This document shows positions 34,893 to 43,342 of a DNA stretch of 64,000 bases, one piece after another (the stretch's first letter is position 1; the number at the start of each line of letters is the position of its first letter). The translations under genes and the position numbers were made by a program. Origin of the DNA: an uncultured Lachnospiraceae bacterium (GTDB lineage: Bacteria > Bacillota > Clostridia > Lachnospirales > Lachnospiraceae); the NCBI GenBank assembly GCA_910589075.1, contig CAJUSK010000005.1, forward strand, positions 1-64,000, read 5' to 3'. The notes below the pieces were generated by a model. It worked only from the letters and a program-made list of their open reading frames with translations, ran no database searches and had not been told where the DNA came from.

Positions 34893-35921
34893 TTAATCAT
34901 ATTCTGCAATGTCATAGATTAGCTTTTCCGTGTCTTCCCAGCCCAGACAGGGATCTGTGATGGATTTACCATATACACCTTCTCCGATTTTCTGAGAACC
35001 TTCTACCAGATAGCTCTCTACCATAACACCTTTGACCAGCTTATGTATATCCGGACTCAGCTTACGGCTGTGCATCACTTCTTTGACAATCCGGATCTGT
35101 TGTTTGAACTGCTTGTTGGAATTGTTGTGGTTGGCATCAATGATGCAGGCCGGATTGAGCAGTTCCATGCCCTGATAGAGTTCCAACAGACTGTTTAAGT
35201 CTTCATAATGATAATTGGGGAAACTGCGGCCATACTTGTTGACCGAACCCCGCAATACCGTATGCGCCAGTGGATTGCCGGGCGTGTTTACTTCCCAGTT
35301 CCGGTAAATGAAGGAATGGGGGTGCTGGGCGGCGAATACGGAATTGAGCATAATGGAGAGATCGCCGCTGGTTGGATTCTTCATGCCTGCAGGCACATCA
35401 AAACCGCTGACGACCAGCCGGTGCTGCTGATCTTCCACGGAACGGGCGCCAATGGCCACATAGGAGAGAATATCCTGTACATAACGCCAGTTTTCGGGAT
35501 AGAGCATTTCATCGGCTGCGGTCAGCCCGGATTCCGCAATGGCCCGGATATGCATTTTACGCATTGCAATCAGCCCCGCCAGAAAATCAGGCTTTTTATT
35601 GGGGTCGGGCTGGTGCAGAATACCTTTGTAACCTTCCCCGGTTGTCCGGGGCTTGTTTGTATAAATTCTCGGAATCAGAATCAGCCTGTCCTTTACCTGT
35701 TCGTTGATTTTCGCAAGGCGTGTAACATAATCGCATACGGCGTCTTCATTGTCAGCGGAACAGGGACCGATAATCACAAGGAATTTGTCGCTTTCTCCGG
35801 TAATTACCTTTTTAATTTCTGTATCTTTTTCGTTTTTTAAAGCTGCCAGCTTTTCCGGTATTGCATACTGTTCACGTATTTCTGCGGGATTGGGCAGCTT
35901 TTTCACAAATTCGAATCCCAT
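34893..35921 (-). CDS. 3-Deoxy-7-phosphoheptulonate (DAHP) synthase, AroF/G/H type
   Basis: 342 residues from ATG 35921, with GGAAAGGAG upstream. Conserved motifs: FLVIIGPCSADNEDAV, IPRIYTNKPRTTGEGYKG, IGARSVEDQQHR, GMKNPTSGD and IIDANHNNSNKQ. It condenses phosphoenolpyruvate and erythrose-4-phosphate, the first step of the shikimate pathway for aromatic amino acids. Feedback specificity (Phe, Tyr or Trp) cannot be read. It is a single gene with its own promoter. Confidence 0.95.
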   Translation of the reverse strand: MGFEFVKKLPNPAEIREQYAIPEKLAALKNEKDTEIKKVITGESDKFLVIIGPCSADNEDAVCDYVTRLAKINEQVKDRLILIPRIYTNKPRTTGEGYKGILHQPDPNKKPDFLAGLIAMRKMHIRAIAESGLTAADEMLYPENWRYVQDILSYVAIGARSVEDQQHRLVVSGFDVPAGMKNPTSGDLSIMLNSVFAAQHPHSFIYRNWEVNTPGNPLAHTVLRGSVNKYGRSFPNYHYEDLNSLLELYQGMELLNPACIIDANHNNSNKQFKQQIRIVKEVMHSRKLSPDIHKLVKGVMVESYLVEGSQKIGEGVYGKSITDPCLGWEDTEKLIYDIAEYD

Positions 35922-35982
35922 AAAGGTCTCCTTTCCATGCCGCCGGTATGCAAAAGCATACGGACGGTAAAATACGTGTACC

Positions 35983-36011
35983 ATTATAATATAAAAAAGC
36001 GGACAGAGCAA
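35983..36011 (-). promoter_or_regulatory. Promoter of the DAHP synthase gene
   Basis: On the minus strand TTGCTC (complement of 36006-36011) and TATAAT (complement of 35983-35988) have a 17-base spacer, about 60 bases before the start codon. No T-box or terminator-antiterminator structure is visible in the short leader. Confidence 0.6.
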
Positions 36012-36069
36012 GCGGGTGCGGGGGACAAATTCAGGGACTGGCAGGCGGGATGCGGCTCTTTGAAACCGC

Positions 36070-37413
36070 TTATCCCCGCTTTCTCACATAATATTTGACT
36101 GCCCCCATTTCCATGAGCATCATTAAAAACTGACTGAGCAGCAACCCATACAGATACCCCTGTATACCAATGGCGGGAATCAGCCAGAATACAAAGAAGA
36201 GCCTGGCAGCCAGTGCGGTTATGTTGAAGAAAAATGTAATTCCCGTTTTTCCCAGGCCATGGAGGACACTGGAGAAGGCGCCGGAGAGATACAACAGAGG
36301 GCAGATAAAACTCAGGGTCAGTATGAAAGACCCGGCCATTTCGCTTTTGAACAGCATTCTGCCCGCAAATCTGCCCCCAAGCAGAAAACAGACAGTGCAG
36401 AAGATACCGAAAAGACTACAATAGGTTGCCGCTTTTCTGACTACATTTCGGATGGCTCCCTGGTTATTGGTTTCATCCGCTTCCGAAATAACGGGGAGCA
36501 ATAAAACACAGGCGGAATTTATCAATGCTGTGGGAAACATAATCAGCGGAAGCGCCATACCGGTCAGAACACCATAAACAGAAAGGGCCTGGGCCTGAGA
36601 AAAGCCGTGGATGACCAGGCGTGTGGGAATGGATACGGCTTCTATACTCTGCAACATGTTAACGGCAATGCGGCTGGCTGTCAGCGGCGCTGAAAGGGTA
36701 AGAATTTTGCCGGTCATAGCCACAATACCGGTATGGTTCCCTGCATGTGTCTGCCTGGCGGGTATGGTGCAAAGCCGTATGGCCCTAAGATAGACTGCCG
36801 CCAGAGAAACCAGCATGGAGAAACATTCTCCTATGGTCAGGCCAATTACGGCACAGGCGATTGGGGGGACCTGGTTGTGTGCCCTTAAATAGTCACAGAG
36901 TAAAAATACACTGCCAACTCTTGCAAGCTGTTCCAGGATCTGTGTTAATGCCGGTATTCCTGCCCGCTTAATGCCATAGAAGTAGCCGTTGATCAGGGAA
37001 TGGACGGAGCAGAAAGGAATGGAGAGGGCAAAGATGCGAAGAAGGGGCGCAGTGCGGGCTTCCAATAGAAAGTCTGTTGCGATCCGGTCCGCATACTGGT
37101 AGATAAACCATGTACAGCCCAGGGAGAGCGGCATGGAGAGCAGAAACCCTGCACAGAGGACACGAAAAGAAGCTCTGTGGTCATGGGTGGTTGTTTCTGA
37201 AGCCGTAAATTTGGAAATAGCAGTCTGGATGCCTGCTGCCGTCAGAGAAAAGGAAAGGGCCATAGCGGGGGCGAGAAGCTGGTAGATGCCCATGCCTTCC
37301 TCGCCAAAAGTCCGGGACAGAAATGCTCTGTAAAAAAAGCCGATGAAACGGCTTAAAAATCCTGCCAGGGTCAGGATGAGCGTGCCGGTTACAAAAGGGT
37401 TGTTTTTTCTCAT
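36070..37413 (-). CDS. SpoVB/MurJ-like polysaccharide or lipid flippase
   Basis: 447 residues from ATG 37413 (an upstream in-frame start at 37461 would add 16 residues). About 12-14 transmembrane segments. The N-terminus (FVTGTLILTLAGFLSRFIGF) and the segment TFGEEGMGIYQLLAPAMALS match the SpoVB group of the MVF/polysaccharide-transport superfamily, which includes the lipid II flippases and the spore-cortex protein SpoVB. It probably flips a lipid-linked cell-wall precursor. It is divergent from nifS. Confidence 0.8.
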   Translation of the reverse strand: MRKNNPFVTGTLILTLAGFLSRFIGFFYRAFLSRTFGEEGMGIYQLLAPAMALSFSLTAAGIQTAISKFTASETTTHDHRASFRVLCAGFLLSMPLSLGCTWFIYQYADRIATDFLLEARTAPLLRIFALSIPFCSVHSLINGYFYGIKRAGIPALTQILEQLARVGSVFLLCDYLRAHNQVPPIACAVIGLTIGECFSMLVSLAAVYLRAIRLCTIPARQTHAGNHTGIVAMTGKILTLSAPLTASRIAVNMLQSIEAVSIPTRLVIHGFSQAQALSVYGVLTGMALPLIMFPTALINSACVLLLPVISEADETNNQGAIRNVVRKAATYCSLFGIFCTVCFLLGGRFAGRMLFKSEMAGSFILTLSFICPLLYLSGAFSSVLHGLGKTGITFFFNITALAARLFFVFWLIPAIGIQGYLYGLLLSQFLMMLMEMGAVKYYVRKRG

Positions 37414-37464
37414 AAAATACCTGAATTTCCCCTGTTCTTGATAAATTATATGTGTCCGCATTTA

Positions 37465-37493
37465 TTGACAGAACCGTCAGGCGGTGCTATAGT
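37465..37493 (+). promoter_or_regulatory. Promoter of nifS-nifU-mnmA
   Basis: TTGACA (37465-37470) and TATAGT (37488-37493) with a 17-base spacer, located in the divergent region. An A/T-rich leader and AAAAGGAGTG precede nifS. Confidence 0.75.
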
Positions 37494-37547
37494 GTAATCA
37501 CTGAATTCATAGTACAATACTAGAAAATAAAAGGAGTGATATAGATC

Positions 37548-38732
37548 ATGAAACCTCTGATATATTTGGATAATGCAGCGACGACGAAAACGGCTGCAGA
37601 GGTGGTGGATGCCATGCTGCCTTATTTCACGGAACAGTACGGGAATCCCAGCAGTATTTATTCGCTGGGCAGGACGGGGAAGGAAGCTGTGACAAAGGCA
37701 CGGGAAACCATTGCCCGCTCTCTTGGTGCACGGAGCGATGAAATATACTTTACGGCCGGCGGTTCCGAGGCCGATAACTGGGCAATAAAGGCTGTAGCTG
37801 AGGCATATGGGGAAAAAGGGAAGCATATCATCACTTCTGCCATTGAGCATCATGCAGTGCTGCACACATGCCAGTATCTGGAGAAACATGGCTTTGAAGT
37901 TACCTATGTAGGTGTGGATGAGCAGGGGATTTTAAAACTGGACGAATTAAAAGCCGCCATCCGGCCGGACACCATACTGATCAGTGTGATGTTTGCCAAC
38001 AATGAGATCGGTACTTTGCAGCCCATTGAAGAAATAGGTGAAATCGCGGGGAGCCATGGCATTTTGTTTCACACAGATGCGGTGCAGGCATACGGACAGC
38101 TCCCCATTGATGTGGACCAGTACCATATTGATATGCTCAGCGCCAGCGGACATAAGCTGAACGGGCCTAAGGGGATCGGATTTCTCTATATCAGAAAAGG
38201 TCTGCGGATTCGTTCCTTTGTCCATGGCGGCGCGCAGGAGCGGGCCAGAAGGGCAGGTACGGAAAATGTACCGGGTATTGTGGGAATAGGCGCCGCAGCC
38301 GGGCGGGCTTTCAGAATCATGGAAGAGAAAACGGCAAAAGAGACAGAGCTGCGGGATTATCTGATTGACAGGATTGAACAGGAGGTTCCATACTGCCGTC
38401 TGAACGGAGACAGGCGTCTGCGTCTGCCAAACAATGTAAATTTCAGTTTCCGCTTTGTGGAAGGGGAATCCTTGCTGATGATGCTGGATATGGAAGGTAT
38501 CTGTGCCTCCAGCGGGTCTGCCTGCACCTCCGGTTCTCTGGATCCGTCCCATGTGCTTCTCGCCATTGGACTGCCGCATGAAATTGCGCATGGATCTTTG
38601 CGGCTGACACTCAGTGAAGAGAACACAAAAGAGCAAATGGACATGGTGGTGGCTGCGGTAAAACGAATTGTGGAACGTTTGCGCGCCATGTCTCCATTGT
38701 ACGAAGACTTTATAAAACAAGAAAGTAAATAA
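37548..38732 (+). CDS. Cysteine desulfurase, NifS/IscS family
   Basis: 394 residues. N-terminal YLDNAATTKTAAEV, the PLP-lysine motif ASGHKLNGPKG and the catalytic cysteine loop SSGSACTSG are present. It takes sulfur from cysteine to form a persulfide. Directly followed by nifU and mnmA, it likely supplies sulfur both for Fe-S cluster assembly and for tRNA 2-thiolation. AAAGGAGTG lies before the ATG. Length is normal. Confidence 0.95.
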   Translation: MKPLIYLDNAATTKTAAEVVDAMLPYFTEQYGNPSSIYSLGRTGKEAVTKARETIARSLGARSDEIYFTAGGSEADNWAIKAVAEAYGEKGKHIITSAIEHHAVLHTCQYLEKHGFEVTYVGVDEQGILKLDELKAAIRPDTILISVMFANNEIGTLQPIEEIGEIAGSHGILFHTDAVQAYGQLPIDVDQYHIDMLSASGHKLNGPKGIGFLYIRKGLRIRSFVHGGAQERARRAGTENVPGIVGIGAAAGRAFRIMEEKTAKETELRDYLIDRIEQEVPYCRLNGDRRLRLPNNVNFSFRFVEGESLLMMLDMEGICASSGSACTSGSLDPSHVLLAIGLPHEIAHGSLRLTLSEENTKEQMDMVVAAVKRIVERLRAMSPLYEDFIKQESK

Positions 38733-38758
38733 GAGAGATAAATACGGAGGAACAGGCA

Positions 38759-39202
38759 ATGTATAGTGAAAAAGTGATGGACCATTTTCAGAATCCCCGC
38801 AATATGGGTGAAATAGAGGATGCCAGCGGTGTCGGTACGGTTGGAAATGCCAAATGCGGTGACATTATGCGGATTTATCTGGATATTGATGAACATCAGA
38901 TTATCCGGGATGTAAAGTTTAAAACCTTTGGCTGTGGTGCGGCGGTAGCTACGTCCAGTATGGCGACGGAACTGGTCAAGGGAAAGAACATCCGGGAAGC
39001 GATGCAGATTACGAATAAAGCGGTTGCAGAGGCGTTGGACGGTTTGCCGCCGGTGAAAATGCATTGTTCCCTGCTGGCTGAAGAGGCGATTCATGCAGCG
39101 CTTTGGGATTATGCACAGAAACATGAGATCACCATTGAAGGACTGGAAAAGCCCAAAACGGATATTCATGAAGGTGAGGAAGAAGAGGCGGAAGAATATT
39201 AA
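38759..39202 (+). CDS. NifU-type iron-sulfur cluster scaffold
   Basis: 147 residues, with GGAGG upstream. The three conserved cysteines of the NifU/IscU scaffold are in AKCGDIM, FGCGAAVATSS and KMHCSLLAEEA. An acidic C-terminal tail (EGEEEEAEEY) follows the core. It assembles Fe-S clusters using sulfur from the adjacent NifS. Operon position between nifS and mnmA is standard for Clostridia. Confidence 0.92.
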   Translation: MYSEKVMDHFQNPRNMGEIEDASGVGTVGNAKCGDIMRIYLDIDEHQIIRDVKFKTFGCGAAVATSSMATELVKGKNIREAMQITNKAVAEALDGLPPVKMHCSLLAEEAIHAALWDYAQKHEITIEGLEKPKTDIHEGEEEEAEEY

Positions 39203-39256
39203 TGCCTGCTGCCCGGGGCAGGGGCATTGCGTAATTTCGCCATGGAGAGAGCGGAT

Positions 39257-40330
39257 ATGAAAAAGAAGGCAGTGGTAGGTATGTCGGGTGGCGTGGATTC
39301 TTCTGTTGCGGCCTGTCTGTTACAGCAACAGGGATATGAGGTAATCGGTGTGACCATGGAGATCTGGCAACAGGAAGATGCGGATACGCTGTCTGAAAAC
39401 GGAGGCTGTTGCGGCCTGTCTGCTGTGGAGGATGCCCGGCGGGTGGCACAGACACTGGGAATCCCCCATTATGTGATGAATTTCAGAGATGTGTTCAGGT
39501 CGTCGGTGACAGAGTATTTTATCCGGGAATATCTCCGGGGCAGGACGCCCAATCCCTGCATTGCCTGCAACCGTTATGTAAAATGGGAAGCATTGTTGGC
39601 CCGTTCTCTTGCCATCGGCGCGGATTATATTGCCACAGGACATTACGGGCAGATTGTGAGGCTTGCCAATGGCCGGTATACACTGCGTATGTCGGGGACG
39701 GCAAAGGATCAGACCTATGCACTGTATCAACTGACACAGGAGCAGCTCTCCCACACGCTGATGCCGCTGGGAACATATGATAAAGAAACAGTGCGCCAGA
39801 TGGCCCGGTCCTATGGTCTGCCTGTGGCTGCAAAACCGGACAGTCAGGAAATCTGCTTTATTCCGGACAATGATTATGCAGGGTTTATTGACAGAGAAGC
39901 AAAGGATGCGGTTCCGGGGCCGGGAAATTTTGTGACGGCAGACGGACAGGTGTTGGGCAGACATAAGGGGATTACCCACTATACCATTGGCCAGCGAAAA
40001 GGCCTGCAACTGGCTTTGGGACATCCTGTATTTGTGACACAGATTCGGCCAAAGACCAATGAAGTGGTGATTGGTGAGGCGGAGGATGTGTTTACGGATG
40101 AACTGTTCTGTAATCAGATAAATTATATGGGTGTGGAGAATTTTCATGCCGGTGACAGGTTTCTGGCGAAAATACGGTATGGACATGGAGGGGCTGTCTG
40201 CCGGGTGGAACCGGTGGAGACAGACAGGCTCAGGTGTATTTTTGATGAACCTGTCCGGGCGGTAACGCCCGGACAGGCAGTGGTGTTTTATCAGGATGGT
40301 TGTGTGGCCGGCGGCGGGACGATTTTGTGA
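39257..40330 (+). CDS. tRNA-specific 2-thiouridylase MnmA
   Basis: 357 residues, start at ATG 39257 with GGAGAGAG upstream; longer in-frame options at 39227 and 39242 add non-conserved residues. PP-loop motif [15 protein letters not shown], first catalytic cysteine in NPCIACN, second in [12 protein letters not shown]. It adds the 2-thio group to U34 of tRNA-Lys, -Glu and -Gln. It works with the NifS encoded two genes upstream. A GC-rich inverted repeat (AATGCC...GGCATT, 39202-39230) sits between nifU and this gene and may reduce read-through. Confidence 0.95.
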   Translation: MKKKAVVGMSGGVDSSVAACLLQQQGYEVIGVTMEIWQQEDADTLSENGGCCGLSAVEDARRVAQTLGIPHYVMNFRDVFRSSVTEYFIREYLRGRTPNPCIACNRYVKWEALLARSLAIGADYIATGHYGQIVRLANGRYTLRMSGTAKDQTYALYQLTQEQLSHTLMPLGTYDKETVRQMARSYGLPVAAKPDSQEICFIPDNDYAGFIDREAKDAVPGPGNFVTADGQVLGRHKGITHYTIGQRKGLQLALGHPVFVTQIRPKTNEVVIGEAEDVFTDELFCNQINYMGVENFHAGDRFLAKIRYGHGGAVCRVEPVETDRLRCIFDEPVRAVTPGQAVVFYQDGCVAGGGTIL

Positions 40331-40433
40331 CAGCCCTGATGCAGGCAATCATAAGTGACTGTGAAACTGGCAATAAAGTCGATGATCTCTTTGAGAAAAA
40401 TATGTCAACGGATAATGACACTGTGTATTTGTA

Positions 40434-40460
40434 TAGCCCGGCCATAGCCGGGCTTTTTTT
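40434..40460 (+). terminator. Terminator of the nifS-mnmA operon
   Basis: AGCCCGGC and GCCGGGCT form an 8-bp stem with a CATA loop, followed by seven T residues. Confidence 0.9.
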
Positions 40461-40501
40461 CATAATTGACATTTAAATAGAGGAAGGGTATGCCATATGT
40501 A

Positions 40502-40530
40502 TTGACGTCATATTATGTGTATGGTATTAT
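40502..40530 (+). promoter_or_regulatory. Promoter of the first hybrid kinase gene
   Basis: TTGACG (40502-40507) and TATTAT (40525-40530) with a 17-base spacer, about 150 bases before the kinase start. Confidence 0.6.
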
Positions 40531-40683
40531 GACACAGACTTTCCAGTTTTTGCAGCAAAGCTGTAATCATATAGCGAAACTATACGAATATTCTGTACTT
40601 GGGGGTTGGGGTAGAGAATATTCCGGTGCCGGTATATGGCATGGTATTGTGGAAGGAAAGCAGTCTATATGGAGGACAGGCTT

Positions 40684-43263
40684 ATGGGTTATTCAGGAGG
40701 ACTTTTAGAAGGGAGCGGTGAAGGTGCGCCGATGGCCGGGGATTGTGAGCAGCATAATGATATGCGAAGTGTTCAGAATCTGGAGGCTGTCATCAACGAG
40801 GGCCTTCGTGTTGCGTTGTTGGAAGAAACGCCGGATCAGTCTCTGGATGTGTTGCTGAAGCATCTGGGCAGAGCATTGCATGGGGAACGAACTTACATAT
40901 TTGAGCAGAACATGGCGGGCGGCGATGATAACACCTATGAATGGGTGGCTGAAGGAGTGGAGCCGGAAAAGGAGAATCTTCAGAATCTTCCTCCGGAGGT
41001 ATGTGCCAGCTGGTATCGGAATTTCCGCATTGGCAGGCATATTGTGATTGAGAGCCTGGAGGACATCCGTGAGTCCGATCCGCTTCAGTATGAGAATCTG
41101 GAGCGACAGGGGATTCATTCTCTTGTGGTGGTTCCCCTTTATGACGGCAAAAAAATCATCGGGTTTTATGGCGTGGATAATCCACCTGTGAAATTGTTGG
41201 AATATGCATCAAATATGCTGCAGACTGCGGCATATTTTATCGTATCCTCCCTGAAACGCCGTAACTTGGTCCGAAAGCTCCAAAATCGCAGTTATAATGT
41301 TCTTCATGCCCTCAGCGTGGACTATCTGGGCATCTATCAGGTAAATTTCGACACAGGCGAATGTGAAACCTATCGAAACAGCGAAGGGACAGGTATGGAC
41401 TGGGCCTTTCATTTTAAGGATGGCTATCAGGCAGCCATGGAGCAGTATATTACGCAATATGTTATCCCACGGGACCAGGACCGGCTCCGCGCCGTGACAA
41501 AAAAAGAGTATGTGCTCGCTCAGCTCAGAACCAACAAGAAGGTTTCTGTTCGCTATCAGGTAAAAGACAGTGCATCCGGACTGAAGCATATGGAAATTCA
41601 TTTTTCCGTTGCGGAGAAAACAACAGAGGAGAATTGTGCCATTTTTGCCCAGCGGGATGTCAATGCCGTGGTAGAGCAGGAAGAGAAGTATAAACTGGAA
41701 GCACGGCGGAATCTGGAGGATATTCTGGAAGGCGCCAGAACCGGTATCTGGACGATTGAGCTGGAGGAGGGCTGTAAGCCACGAATGTATGCGGATCGCA
41801 CGATGCGGATACTTTTGGGCGTTCCGGATGAGATCGACCCGGAGGAGTGTTACCAGAGCTGGTTTGAAAATATTGAGCCGGACTATGTGGGGATGGTACA
41901 GGAGGCAGTTCTGGAAATATTGGAAACCGGGCGTTCTGAGGTGATTTATCTTTGGAATCATCCGGATCTGGGGAAAATTTATGTCCGCTGCGGTGGCGTA
42001 CCGGACAAAACCTTCAAAAAGCCCGGCGTCTGCCTGAGCGGATACCATCAGGATATTACGGAAACCATGGTGACGAGGAAGAAACAGGAGCAGTCTATTC
42101 TGGAGTTATTGGAGAGGGTGAGACGGGCAAACCTGGTAAAGAGTGAATTTCTGTCTCATATGTCCCATGACCTCCGCACACCCATCAATGGGATTTTGGG
42201 AATGCTGTCTATCCTGGAAAAAAGTCAGGATGATCCGGAGCGGCAGAGAGACTGCCATAAGAAAATCCGTGTTTCGACGGAACATCTTCTGTCCCTGGTG
42301 AATGACGTTTTGCAGGTCAGCAGGCTGGAGAGTGGCATGCCTGCGGAAGTGGAGGAACCCTTTGACCTGCGCGATACATTGGAGGACTGTATCACAATCC
42401 TCTCTTCCCAGGCGGAGGAGAAGGGAATCCGGCTGGTGCTGGAGGAAGTCAGTCTGCGGCATGGCAGGTTGATTGGAAATGCCCTGCACTTGAAGAAAAT
42501 CCTGATGAGTGTCATTGACAATGGTCTCAAATATAACCGCCCTGACGGTTCTGTTTTTGTCCGGGTAAAGGAAAACGCCTGCCGGGACGGGATTGCAGAG
42601 TACAGCTTTGAGATTGAGGATACCGGAATCGGCATTGGAGAGGAGTTTAAGGAGCATATTTTTGAGCCGTTTACACAGGAGCATCCGGACGCGCGGACCA
42701 ATTATAACGGTGTTGGCCTGGGGATGTCCATTGTGAAGAAGCTGGTCGATGAGATGCAGGGAAGCATCAGGATAGACAGCAATCCCGGAGAGGGGAGTGT
42801 GGTGCAAATCATGCTGCCTGTCCGGGTGGATGAGACATGGAGCGGGGATTCTGTGGATGAAGAGCAGGATATGCAGGACAATATTGCCGGGATGCGTATT
42901 CTTTTGGTGGAGGATAATGAGATTAACTGTGAAATCGTAGAGTATATTCTCCAGGAGGCGGGTGCGGAGACTGTGACTGCCAAAGACGGCAAAGCCGCTG
43001 TGGACGCGTTTGAGGCATCTTCTCCGGGCACTTTTGATTGTGTGCTGATGGATTTGATGATGCCGGTTATGAGTGGATATGAGGCAACCCGGGTGATCCG
43101 GGGACTGGATCGGACGGATGCGAAAGCTGTGCCGATTATAGCGCTGTCAGCGAATACATTTGAGGAGGATATTGCACTGGCAAAGGATGCCGGGATGAAT
43201 GAACACCTGGCAAAGCCGGTGGACATCCACAAAATGTTCCGGGTCATGAGCCGGTTGCGGTGA
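40684..43263 (+). CDS. Soluble GAF-PAS hybrid histidine kinase with receiver
   Basis: 859 residues from ATG 40684; other starts upstream lack clear sites. Domains in order: a GAF-like sensor (~30-200, with SLVVVPLYDGKKIIGFYGVDN), a central PAS-like region (~350-460), HisKA with SHDLRTPING (His 495), HATPase with DNGLKY, EDTGIGIG and GVGLGMSIVK, and a receiver at the C-terminus with the acceptor aspartate in VLMDLMMP (Asp 790). No transmembrane helix, so it is cytoplasmic. The output partner is not encoded beside it. The next gene encodes another hybrid kinase, 79 bases away. Confidence 0.85.
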   Translation: MGYSGGLLEGSGEGAPMAGDCEQHNDMRSVQNLEAVINEGLRVALLEETPDQSLDVLLKHLGRALHGERTYIFEQNMAGGDDNTYEWVAEGVEPEKENLQNLPPEVCASWYRNFRIGRHIVIESLEDIRESDPLQYENLERQGIHSLVVVPLYDGKKIIGFYGVDNPPVKLLEYASNMLQTAAYFIVSSLKRRNLVRKLQNRSYNVLHALSVDYLGIYQVNFDTGECETYRNSEGTGMDWAFHFKDGYQAAMEQYITQYVIPRDQDRLRAVTKKEYVLAQLRTNKKVSVRYQVKDSASGLKHMEIHFSVAEKTTEENCAIFAQRDVNAVVEQEEKYKLEARRNLEDILEGARTGIWTIELEEGCKPRMYADRTMRILLGVPDEIDPEECYQSWFENIEPDYVGMVQEAVLEILETGRSEVIYLWNHPDLGKIYVRCGGVPDKTFKKPGVCLSGYHQDITETMVTRKKQEQSILELLERVRRANLVKSEFLSHMSHDLRTPINGILGMLSILEKSQDDPERQRDCHKKIRVSTEHLLSLVNDVLQVSRLESGMPAEVEEPFDLRDTLEDCITILSSQAEEKGIRLVLEEVSLRHGRLIGNALHLKKILMSVIDNGLKYNRPDGSVFVRVKENACRDGIAEYSFEIEDTGIGIGEEFKEHIFEPFTQEHPDARTNYNGVGLGMSIVKKLVDEMQGSIRIDSNPGEGSVVQIMLPVRVDETWSGDSVDEEQDMQDNIAGMRILLVEDNEINCEIVEYILQEAGAETVTAKDGKAAVDAFEASSPGTFDCVLMDLMMPVMSGYEATRVIRGLDRTDAKAVPIIALSANTFEEDIALAKDAGMNEHLAKPVDIHKMFRVMSRLR

Positions 43264-43342
43264 TGGCAGAAATATGAATCGGACAGTGAGCGGCGCTCAG
43301 GTTCACATGACGAAAATGTTAAAAATAAGGAGATGAAAAAGT

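Noticed and set aside
36012-36069. T-box or attenuator for the DAHP synthase gene
   Set aside because: The space between promoter and start is too short, and no T-box signature or terminator/antiterminator pair is present.
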